DNA from: Paramarasmius palmivorus
Lineage: Eukaryota > Basidiomycota > Agaricomycetes > Agaricales > Marasmiaceae
Assembly (NCBI GenBank): GCA_037176845.1
Contig: JAYKXP010000089.1
Location: forward strand, 1-64,000
Length of the DNA stretch: 64,000 bases
Direction: 5' to 3'
The notes beneath the pieces are model-generated. The model did no database searches, had not been told where the DNA came from, and worked only from the letters and a program-made list of their open reading frames with translations. The translations under genes were made by a program, and so were the position numbers. Shown in pieces: positions 1 through 9,154 of this stretch. Positions within the stretch are counted from its first letter, which is position 1. Every line of letters begins with the position of its first letter.

Positions 1-112
1 TACTTCGTTTGCCATTCTCTTTATCAGAAGACTTCGTTGCCCATGCCGGCTCTTGCTCCTCGACCTCAACTAAAGCAGGCATGGTTGGGGAAGGCGGATT
101 GGATGTTTGCAT
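1..112 (-). CDS. Possible 5' end of an orphan gene running off the window
   Basis: An ATG at 110-112 on the minus strand opens a frame that stays open to the window edge (about 37 codons, Pro/Ser-rich then Glu/Lys-rich). It would be divergently transcribed from gene A, with about 130 bp between the two starts. The stretch is short and unrecognised, so this could be a chance open frame. Confidence 0.25.
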   Translation of the reverse strand, partial: MQTSNPPSPTMPALVEVEEQEPAWATKSSDKENGKRS

Positions 113-239
113 GTTGTTGGTTGGGAAGAAGCGCGATTCCCGTGAGTTTTAATCTCGCTTTTCACAGAATCAGCCCATGCTGATTAGGTTCAATATCAGC
201 CTCGTTTCTCACATCAAGTATCTTCGGCCTATCACCATC

Positions 240-1258
240 ATGTCTATGGACGATTACTCAAAGATTTTCGAGCCACTCCAGAAGAACTGGGATATCAACA
301 CAGTTCTCGACGCAGTACAAAGCGTCAACTTCATCTCGGAGGTCAATTATACTTGGGAGAAACACGCGTGTGCACCAGTACTGCACATTACCAACCGCCA
401 GCCCAACAAACGGTTCTACGTGGTAATGGACTCGCTCGTACCTCCAAGATTTACTGAAGGGATTTATCGCTGCTTTGAGTAAGTATCTCCACATTAGCTT
501 AAGAATCGATTTGCTCACCCTAATTCAGAGACGTTCAAGCTGCGTTTCCAGCCAACGACCCGGAGCCCAGCCATATCGTGATGGAGCAGCTCGAGACACT
601 CGATGAAGCTATCAATTTCTTCAGGTCGAAGTGTCTGGAGGTGCATTCCACTGCTATCGGTATAGCTCAGCAGGAAAAGGAGTTCAACGAGTGTGAGGCA
701 TATGAGGAAGCCGAAGAACATTTGTCACAGCTTAAGGCACGCATCATTGCCTACGAGATGAAGAAACTGTATCCGAATGTCTTTAGCGGTGAGATCGGCA
801 TACCAGAATTATGGTTCCGTCACCGCACTCGAAGTGACCATGAAACCATGAGGGCCGCCGTACTCAGAAACCCTCGGGTCGTCCATGAAAAGTGCCATAT
901 GATGATTGGAGCTACAAGTCTACACAACAACAACGTATCACTCAACTTCCAGCGTGCTAATCCAAATCAGACATGGGGCTCAGTCAAAAATAACGACAAC
1001 GGTAACGCAGTTTCTCCACCTTGGGCTGAATGGAATTTTTTTGTGGTAACCCCCAATGAGGAAGTATCGTTTAAATGTCTGTGAGTCGATCCATTTTACT
1101 TGTTTTTTTTTTGCAAACACTGACTGGCCTCAAGGAAAAAGGTGTATTGGGATATGTGGGAGAAACGACGACTTCTCCAAGATGCAGATATGTTTTTGGC
1201 GAAATCAGCGAATGTAGCACGACGTGCTTATATTCGTCTACATACCAGCAACCATTAG
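240..1258 (+). CDS. Orphan gene A (lineage-expanded family), 304 aa
   Basis: Three exons read cleanly: 240-478, 529-1080 and 1135-1258, with introns of about 50 nt. I do not recognise a named domain. The same protein type recurs twice here. The copy at 38046-38748 matches exons 2-3, including a C-terminal motif of the form YWDxWxxRRxLxxADxFLA. The copy at 22511-22882 matches exon 1, including (V/A)(V/I)DAVQS(I/V)NF and PPRF(T/I)EGIY. The first intron sits at the same codon, splitting the Glu that precedes Asp-Val, in the 22.5-kb copy. Gene A is followed about 370 bp downstream by gene B, and the A-then-B order repeats at 38-42 kb. The start is the ATG giving MSMDDYS; an in-frame ATG 63 bp upstream is less likely. 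Function unknown. Confidence 0.6.
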
Positions 1259-2950
1259 CTATCTTGTCGAAAAGTTGTATGCCTGCCTTGAAATGAAATG
1301 AAAAATGTGACTTACATATATATTACAGGAAATGTTCCGTGGAACGAACGTCTCATTGGCAACATTGGCCACTGCAATCAGGGTCCTCAACTTCCTAATT
1401 CGACCTAGGAGACCTCTCCGCTGCAGTCAGGGCTACAGTTTCCAAATCCGACAAGGGAAAGTTCCGGTGAGCGTCTGTCTACTAATGGTGTCATCTTTCC
1501 CATTTATAACTATTTCACAGACCTCTGCTCGCTCCCCTTTTTTGGCATACTTCGCTCCTGGAAATCTCTTGTAAGCCACAACTGTCCTTTGTTTCTTGTT
1601 ATTTTCCTGATTATCCTCTAGTCGATATGGGTAGGACAAAGTCGGCTAAAGTCAAGACAACCCAGAAATCATGCAAAGTCAAGTCAGGCAAGGCGAGCAG
1701 CAAGGAGACCAGCAAGGAGACCAGCAAGGAGACACGTGGATGCAAGAGCTATTTCAAAGGCGCACGTCTCGCGTTCATGGAAACGTCTTTGGATACATTT
1801 CTGTCCCTCCCTAAACGTGGACGGGCGCGTAAAGCATTTTGGCCGAAGTTCATGGCCGAGCTTCTTGAGAAGTTTCCCTTGTCAGACTATCCTCTGCCAC
1901 CAGACACGTTAGAGCCGCTCCCTCCTCTCACTAAGGAAGAACGAAATGCCATGACTTCCAAACAGAAGAAGAACCGGCTCAAAGCAGAACAGCGAAGGAA
2001 GGACTGTACAGATGAAAACCGATTGTTGGTGGTAAGTCTTTGTTAATATATCTTCTACAATATGACTGAAATCATACAGATAGCTCAGAACTGGTTTCGC
2101 TATCAGGAGTCGGTTGTTGACAAGGACTCAAATAATTTGTTCGAGTCCTTTCTACGCGACCTAAATGAGGTACCTGACCGTCCTCGTTGGCCTCAACTTC
2201 GTCACCATGTTGCTACCCATCCGAAATACAAGAAGCAAGTCGAAGAGTGTTCAAAAGAGACATGTCGTACAGACCGTCTACCTAGTCGAATGCAAGCTGC
2301 GAAGGACATTATTGAGGATATGCCAGAGACAGAGGTTACCGAACTGGAGAAAGAAATCGACGATGCGCATGGACTTCTCCTCGAAGAATACCATGAAATC
2401 ATGGAGGCCCGTAAAGCAGGGGGATCTTGCACACTGGACGACCAAGCCACGTAAGTCATACAGTCTTTGCATTGCTGAATTATAAAACTAATGGACGTTA
2501 TAGCTGCCGTGCAAATCTGACTCGCGTCATTCATCCTTTCCTCCACCTTATACAGAAGTATACTGGGCTTAATGTGATGTTCACTGCTGGACGATTCAAA
2601 GGGTTAGATGGGAACCAAGAGAAGTACGATTTTCTTACGTGAGTTTAGTTATGTTTGCTGCTTTTTTACCTTTCTGACTATTGAACGAAGGCTCTTCTTG
2701 GTCCCAGAAGGTGCTCCTGAGTGGGATCAATATCGGGTCAACGAATATAAGGATTATGGCAGGAAATGGTGTGCATGGACCTGTGCCGTTCACCAGTTCG
2801 AAACCAACCAAGCAAATGACAAATTGGCCGGCACCAGTGCAACCGACGTTACTGATTTGGCGAATGTGGACTCAACCACTATCTTGAAGGATGGCTCGGA
2901 TGCAATGTCGTTAAAGAGTCTGCTAACTGTATCCCAAGTTGAAACAAGAG

Positions 2951-3023
2951 TGGCGCCATGGGGAGTCGAACCCCAGACCTCCTGATTGCATGTTAGGTGC
3001 TCTAACCACTGAGCTATAGTGCC
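2951..3023 (-). other. tRNA-like sequence inside the 3' LTR of the TRIM
   Basis: 73 nt that fold as a tRNA: 7-bp acceptor stem (GGCACTA / TGGCGCC, one mismatch), D arm GCTC/GAGC, anticodon stem CCTAA/TCAGG and T arm around GGTTCGACTCC. The A box (TAGCTCAGTGG) and B box (GGTTCGACTCC) fit the pol III internal-promoter consensus. The anticodon would read TGC (Ala) but position 33 is A, not T, so a working tRNA is unlikely. It lies in the sense direction of the LTR, near its 3' end. Confidence 0.65.
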
Positions 3024-3414
3024 TTGTCTACACAACAGAGCATGCTCACTATATACACATGCATATGCGACCCCACCAAAGGATACACCAACATATGGGA
3101 AGCCGATGACACTTAAGTCATACTATTTGGCGGTATATAGCTATCATGATTATTGTGCAACACTGAGACCTGGACGTGCTAATATTCCCTATTCCTATAA
3201 TCCTATCAATCCTATCTATACCAATGTAGCACTCCAATCCAGGCCCAGCATAACATCTCCCCCAAACTGAGAGATGTTGACCTCCTGGTCAACTGTTCAA
3301 CAGCAGCATATTATCACTTTTTACACGAGTTAGCAAGCCATAGAAATGACTTTTTCCCTCGCGGTGGGCTCCAGATAAAGAGTCTGCTAACTGTATCCCA
3401 AGTTGAAACAAGAG

Positions 3415-3484
3415 TGGCGCCATGGGGAGTCGAACCCCAGACCTCCTGATTGCATGTTAGGTGCTAACCACTGAGCTATATGCC
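3415..3484 (-). other. Second tRNA-like copy inside the 5' LTR of the TRIM
   Basis: The same tRNA-like segment as in the 3' LTR, shortened to about 70 nt by small deletions in the acceptor and D-arm region. The B box is unchanged and the A box nearly so. Its presence in both LTRs shows that the tRNA-like part is built into the element and is not a tRNA gene beside one insertion. Confidence 0.6.
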
Positions 3485-5735
3485 TTGTCTACACAACAGA
3501 GCATGCCTCACTATATACACATTGCATATGCGACCACCTAAGGATACACCAACATATGGGAAAGCCGATGACACTTAAGTCATACTATTTGGCGGTATAT
3601 AGCTATCATGATTATTGTGCAACACTGAGACCTGGACGTGCTAATATTCCCTATTCCTATAATCCTATCAATCCTATCTATACCAATGTAGCACTCCAAT
3701 CCAGGCCCAGCATAACATCGTCTTCCACTAAGACACTCCGAAAAGCATGTCCTGCCAAGGCCAGGTCTGACAAGGATTCTGAGGGCGAGACTTCGGACTC
3801 TGAGGAGACCTCGGATTCTGAGGATTCTGAGGAGGAAGGTGACGAGGAGAATCCGAATGAAGCAGGTGGCAGTGTAGCCAAGAGTCGACCAGGTGGAGCT
3901 ATTGTATGCTTACCTCGCCATTCGCCAACCTGTGACTACGAAGAGGAACGGGCTTCGAACATTACAAGAAACAGGGCTATATTGGAAGACCTTCTTGCAC
4001 AGATTCCTCCAGAAGAGTCGCCTTTCCAACTCTCAAAGCCGAAGCTCAAGAAAAAGAGCAAAGCCCAAGAGAAGTCGAATGGAAGGAGGATACCAGCTAC
4101 AAGGAAGTCAGCACGTCTCAATAAGGTATGTTTATATTGTATTTCTATTTAGTTTTATCCTGACTTGTATCATTCAGACTACCAGTAACAACAAGGAATC
4201 CCCAGCTCCTCAACTCGATGAAGCAGGGCCTTTTGTGACGGAAAATGCAGATGACGATAATAGCGGCATTCGCCCATCTACGTCAACAACTCCTGACAAC
4301 AGCTCAGATGGCTCGGTGGATGCACACAAGCCAGATCTTCCTTCCGCTGTCCCTTCCCAGAAATCTCCAGCACAGTCACAACCGTCTGAATCTCTGGAGC
4401 CTTCTCCAGAAGTTTCTCCAACACCAATGCCTTCTCAACCTCCCCCAGCATCTTCTCCCCCATCGGCACCCCCTTCTCCATCTTCACCTTCACCGTCTCC
4501 ATCTTCACCTTCTCTCGAATCCCCGTCAGCACCTCTGGAGATTCAAGACGAATTGCATGAGGACACGGTGGATGCAGAATTCCGTTCTGCCTGGTCTGAT
4601 GTTAATACAGGTGGAATTGGAGATGCAAACTATCCCATCGAGGCATGTTCTGTTGAATGGATCCAGCAATATGCCAGGTTCTTGCTAGAGCTTCCTGAAG
4701 GCTGCGAAGAGAGGCCAAAAGCCTTTGTCGACTGTGTCTATTTGTGGATTACAGTTGAGGAACGATGGAACGGGAACGTTGATCACAACCCACTGCCTTC
4801 AGAGCACCGCGTTGATGGACTGAGATATTGGTTCAAGGCACATCGAACCCGACTTGTGAAGACTCCAAACGAAGTCAAGTTGGAGAAGATACGAGACCAG
4901 TTTTGGACTTGGTTAGAAAATTGTGTACCGGAATGGATGCAGAAAGACGAAATGGGTCGAGTGCTTCCAGTTGGTGCTTCAGCAGAAGGCGATCTCAATT
5001 CCTTAGTCTGTCCAGGAACGTCAGGATTCGTACTCTTTTTGGTTGCTCTCCGTTGGTGGTGCGACGTCGTGGTCAGGAGATAGAGTTGGATTTTGGTTTG
5101 AGGCAGCGAAGTGTATTCACCTGCTTCTTGCTGGCCTTTTATCCACCCTGTAAGCGTCTATCTTCCTCTACCTTTTCTGAAGATCGCCTGATAATAAAAG
5201 TTTGTCAGGCTTCCTGAGGACTCGCCATCATCCTACCCCCTGATAATACATCTTCTGTATCAGACCTCTGTCCAAGCGAAAGCAGCATGTTGTACTCACA
5301 CCCTTCTGCTGCCCAGAATCCTCAAAACGATGACAAACAAAACCAAATGCAACCTCTACATCCAAGTGTTTCCCTGCAACATTTTAACCCTGTCAAGTCA
5401 TCAATAGGCAAAATCCCCGAGTATCGCAATCTTCTGGTCTATCGGGTTCTCGAAGGAGTAGGAAAACGATCTTGAGTTATTAGGTCTTCTACAAGTCTGT
5501 CTTGACAGGGATTGTTGGAGTGGGTACTTTGTGCTAATACTGGAAATTTGGATCTTGCGGCCCGGCAGTTCAAGATATTGGTTTATCCGGCACCAAGTTA
5601 GGTAAACATTTGAGTAACAATATATTTTCTGCTAATATAGCTTAAGCCTCATTTTTGAGTGTTTCGGCAGAGGTGCTGTTGGGAAGGGCCCCCCGGCATG
5701 TAATGCCCTTGAGTCAACCTAGAGTTAAACCCTGT

Positions 5736-5782
5736 CCTTTGTAAAGGACCTCTCGTTAAGAAAACGAGGTCCTTTACAAAGG
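5736..5782. repeat. Palindromic repeat, copy 1 of 3
   Basis: Near-perfect inverted repeat CCTTTGTAAAGGACCTC ... GAGGTCCTTTACAAAGG with an inner CGTT/AACG. Homology to the copies at 15335-15379 and 42357-42401 extends about 20 bp on each side (left CCTAG-GTTAAACC type, right ACACAGGCGGCTGG type). With copy 3 it also shares a more distant left motif (AGCCTCATTTT) about 90 bp upstream. It lies downstream of gene B in otherwise gene-free sequence (5153-5950). Confidence 0.7.
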
Positions 5783-5952
5783 TACTACACAGGCGGCTGG
5801 ACGAGCCGGTATAAATCGATCTCAAGAGGTTCGCAGGCTCCTTGGTCATCTAGTCTCTCTTTTCATCCACCCTGCCATTCTTTTGTGTTTATTTTCTTGA
5901 CCAAGAGGTGTATTTTAAGGTACGTTGTGTTTCTATTTGCCCTTCCTAGCTG

Positions 5953-7465
5953 ATGATTGATTCTTACAGAGGCGCTATGGACCAGTCTAACATGAACCCG
6001 GAAATGTTCATGCAAGGCTTGTGTGCGTGGCTGCAGAATTACCCTCAAATGATACCTTCATCTTTCCCAAACAGAAATATGTTTCCGAATACTTCCCAAC
6101 TTGCACCGACTCAACCTGCACCGACTCAACATCCACCAACTCAACCTCTGAGCGAACCTCCGAATCCGCTGTCGTTCTTCGCTCAACTCCACACTAGTGT
6201 TCCGACGTCGCAAACAACACAACTACTGCCGCCGCCGCCGTCACCATTTCCAAGCTTGCAGACGCTGCCTCTGGCTGGCAATATTCCAGTAGCACAGGCA
6301 TTGCTGCCCGCACAACCTAGTGTTCCACCAGCTCAGTCCATTGCTCGCCCAATTCAATCCCCATATAACAGCGTGAACATGCTGAGCTCCATTGCATCGA
6401 GCAGTGGCACATCATTCCCTAGTCTCAGCCTCATTCAAAGAGCAAACACAGATTAGATGGAGAGTGCAGAACGGCATGGTAGACAGAACAAGAAGAAGAG
6501 AGGCAAAGCCTTTGTTCTGCCCAGCCTGGCTTCCAAAGTCAAACCTCCTCAAATTGAGGATTGCATGGCGGTTGCGAAGGTGACATAAGGGTCATTAATG
6601 TCGAGGTCTGGATACACCCAGCTCAGCCTACAAATGCAGAGAGAAGGGTACGTCAAGTGAAACTTTTGGTGAATAGTTTGATTGTTGACCAATATGTTTA
6701 TCAGCGGTTGAATCTCCCGAAGAACATGTATCATTACCACTGGAACAAAGAGACCTACAAAATGGTTTTGAACTCTCTGAACCTTCTTCATCAATTCCTG
6801 AACCTTCCGATCACCACTAGACTTGTTGAACTGGTCCAACACCTTGCCTGTCTTTTAAACAGCAAGGGATACGGCTTTCCACCGATAGCAGAGATATTGT
6901 CTGGGTTTGCTTTGCATGAAGGACTCCCTCTGCAGCTTCTTTCCTACACCGACCTTGGAAGGCCAAACGGAAGCAACAAGACCCCTAGGATAGCTTTGGC
7001 TTCTTACCGATCCAAAACTACCATAGCAGATCTGCTCACAAACCCACGTGAGTTTGCTGTGGCAAGGTGGTCTATCTCTGACAAGAACTATTTCATTATT
7101 CATCTTTGTATGTCAATCCCTTTTCTCCAATGAGTTTCAGTGCTGACCATAGAGCAGGCATCTGATCCACTGTTACAGAGGTGTTGGTTAACCTAAAGGA
7201 GGTGTATCTGGGGAAGGACGACAGTACCCGCATTCATAGGTGTATCCATAAACGAGTGTATGCCATATTTCAAAGCGATGTTGATGCTCGAGTCCATGAA
7301 GGTTATGGTATCTTTGATGAGGACCTGATGGAAGCAGACTGTGATCCTGTCGATGGCGAGGAGGAAGTTGGAGAGGTACGCAAACTAAATTTAGAGAAAA
7401 ATTTGCCTCTGATTTTCTTAATAGGAATGCATAGTCGCTCAACTCTTGCGCCCTTCTGCGTCTAG
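5953..7465 (+). pseudogene. Decayed orphan gene with Pro/Gln-rich N-terminus
   Basis: A 167-codon frame (5953-6456; start may be the internal ATG of MDQSN) is Pro/Thr/Gln-rich with repeats of the form APTQPAPTQ. It ends at TAG, but the same frame continues for 43 more codons (Lys/Arg-rich, then PPQIEDCM). The next part continues in another frame at 6588-7103 (VEVWIHPAQPTN, LNLPKNMYHYHW, ISDKNYFIIHL), then 7181-7370 (EVLVNLKEVYLGKDD, acidic end). The pieces look like one multi-exon gene with a stop and a frameshift. I do not recognise the family. Downstream to 8290 I see no gene; around 8150 an imperfect GTTGTTCAATAACAAC motif may be an old LTR edge. Confidence 0.35.
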
Positions 7466-8289
7466 TTCAGCATGACATTCATCGCCGATCTCTTTGGCCT
7501 CTTCCAGAAGGTCAATCACTTCGCAGATTTCTCTGACTTCCTCTAGTAGACGACCTTCCTTCCGAATTTCGTCGGCATCTTCGACCTGAACCAACTCTTC
7601 TAGGATATCCTCTTTCACATCTGAATCATGGTTCAACGACGAAAACATAGTAAGTTCTTCATACAGGCCTGTTCAACACGCCCTAATCACCCTGCAGGAT
7701 ATCTCTAGTGAGACCTGTTTGGAACTATGGCAATTTCCTGAGGTATCAGGACAGATCGATGACTATCTTGGTATTCTTCTGAATTGATTGGACATACTTC
7801 AGCCATGGAGTCTCCACTGATATATCACACATGGCTCTTTCCATTCAGCTATGATATATCATGGATGGCATTAGCCATTGACCAGATAAGGCAATATCAA
7901 GGCCAGATGGCGCCAACTCACAAACAAAGCCTTTTAAAAAGGCTTTTCTCAGAGTTGAACAATTGCCCTTGGTGGCCATTAATCATGCAAATAGTGACCT
8001 GCAAACTAAACCACTGATCCATTGAACCATATTAAACATTGTTAATACACCTAATATCACCCCTTGATTGCGCTCACTTGAATAAAAGACAATATAAACT
8101 ATGCCCACCCGGGCTTGAACAATATACTTCGTGGTGGTAGCGCTGTAATACGTTGTTCAATAACAACACACACACAATTACCACTCCACCATCATATACC
8201 TGCATATGTTAGAGTATGATTGCACAAGACACCAAGTATTCTGAACCTTCCACTCTATTACAAAATACGCCAAATACACCTCCTACTTC

Positions 8290-8832
8290 TTACATCCATG
8301 GGTCATCTAATTGAAGATCCTCAGCAATAACTAAGTCATCTGAATGCCCAACTGTTCCATCCCTATCGACGTGACGGTCCGCGGAATCGTATCCAGTGTC
8401 CTGTTCCTCCTCCAACACATCTTTGTGGTCCCATGTGTCATCCAGTCCAATGTCTCGTTCATCATGGTCTAGAAAATCCGAGGCATCAGTGAAATTGTCC
8501 TCGTCACCATCAGACCACTCTGTCTCGTCTACTTGATGCTCCGAGAGCGATGTTTGCTCATGGAGATCTTCCTCGTCCTCTTCTTCCTCAGCCTCCTCAA
8601 AATCTTCTGCTTCTTTCCACTCCTCATCTTCAGCTTCCTCAGCAGCACGAGCAAAAGTGTCTCGATCTTTTACCCCATGTCCTCCAACGTCGTCAACCCT
8701 TTCCTTTTCCACTGCACATTCACGGTCTCTGTCCTCAAATGCCTTCTTCCAGAGCCCGGCAAATTTCTCTTTCAACTCACGCTGTATCGCCGCCTGCCCC
8801 AAAGCGAACGCTCGGCGTCCTTCGTACTCCAT
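8290..8832 (-). pseudogene. KDZ transposase C-terminal stub
   Basis: A 180-codon frame begins with EGRRAFALGQAAIQREL, matching the extreme C-terminal region of the KDZ copies here (for example TTAYALRQAAIQRGL in KDZ2). It then runs into a long Asp/Glu-rich tail typical of these proteins. Nothing of the transposase core lies upstream (8833-9150 is AT-rich). This is therefore the truncated 3' end of another KDZ gene, oriented like the three full copies. Confidence 0.6.
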
Positions 8833-8885
8833 GGCACCCGTGAGCGCTAGATTAATCTATTAAAGTCCGAAGATTGTCACCCCCC

Positions 8886-9018
8886 CTTTTACATTAATGG
8901 CCGATAATTTTCATGTGTAAAGTCTAATTCAAAAAGCTATACTAGTCCTCTGTGTCGCCCACAAACTCTTTTTAAAAACAAATTTCGTTAATATAAAAGA
9001 GTGTCATTAATGTAAAAG
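8886..9018. repeat. Short inverted repeat, MITE-like
   Basis: A perfect 14-bp inverted repeat (CTTTTACATTAATG at 8886-8899, CATTAATGTAAAAG at 9005-9018) bounds about 133 bp of AT-rich DNA. A third variant (AGTAATGTAAAAG) follows at 9064-9076. It lies between the KDZ stub and the 3' end of KDZ1 and may be an old MITE or part of a KDZ terminal region. Confidence 0.35.
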
Positions 9019-9154
9019 CTACAAAATGTCCATTTAGAATCGTTCAAAACTATTGTATAAGGCAGTAATGTAAAAGAACACTCCATCTTATACAAAAGTA
9101 GACTGTCTATTCAAAAACGAAGGTTTATTCTAAAAACATACAACTGTCAGTCAA

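Larger units (their letters stand above)
2912..3717 (-). mobile_element. TRIM-like LTR retrotransposon with tRNA-derived LTRs
   Basis: Two direct repeats of about 344 bp (2912-3255) and 342 bp (3376-3717) flank a 120-bp internal region and no coding sequence. Read on the minus strand, the 5' LTR starts TGTTATGC at 3717. It is followed after 2 nt by a primer-binding-site-like TGGAGCCCACCGCGAGG at 3373-3357. A polypurine tract (GTTTGGGGGAGA) at about 3267-3256 precedes the 3' LTR. A 4-bp target duplication TCGT lies at 2908-2911 and 3718-3721. The internal region also has a 7-bp-stem hairpin (3276-3293). The LTRs differ by several small indels, so the insertion is not recent. LTR-only elements depend on enzymes from other retrotransposons. 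The LTR 3' end is TA rather than the usual CA, a weakness of the model. Confidence 0.75.
1627..5083 (+). pseudogene. Orphan gene B, split by a TRIM retrotransposon
   Basis: Exons read at 1627-2031, 2080-2450, 2504-2638, 2691-2911, then after the insertion 3722-4125 and 4178-5083. The N-terminus is Lys/Ser/Thr-rich. The middle has a charged region with an HMG-box-like feel (WPKFMAELLEKFP, then WFRYQE). Next comes a conserved block (CRANLTRV, YTGLNVM, VPEGAPEWD), an acidic Ser-Glu stretch, a basic patch, a Pro/Ser-rich linker and a Trp-rich C-terminal domain (CVYLWITVEERW, RYWFKAHRT, WLENCVPEWM). The same order is seen in the copies at 39.2 kb and, more diverged, at 34.8 kb. The insertion introduces stops. 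Reading across from 2911 to 3722 keeps the frame, so this was one exon before insertion. Near the end, comparison with the 39.2-kb copy suggests a second frameshift, and homology continues to about 5152. Function unknown; probably no longer makes the full protein. Confidence 0.6.

Noticed and set aside
2951..3023. Functional nuclear tRNA-Ala gene
   Set aside because: The anticodon loop lacks the universal T33, the acceptor and anticodon stems have mismatches, and the unit is repeated inside two LTRs, so it is a tRNA-derived part of an element.
5736..5782. Rho-independent terminator
   Set aside because: A strong hairpin, but in a eukaryotic genome and present in three dispersed copies with conserved flanks, so a repeat family is the better reading.
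8533..8863. Several plus-strand open frames over the KDZ stub
   Set aside because: Antisense shadows of an Asp/Glu-rich coding stretch.
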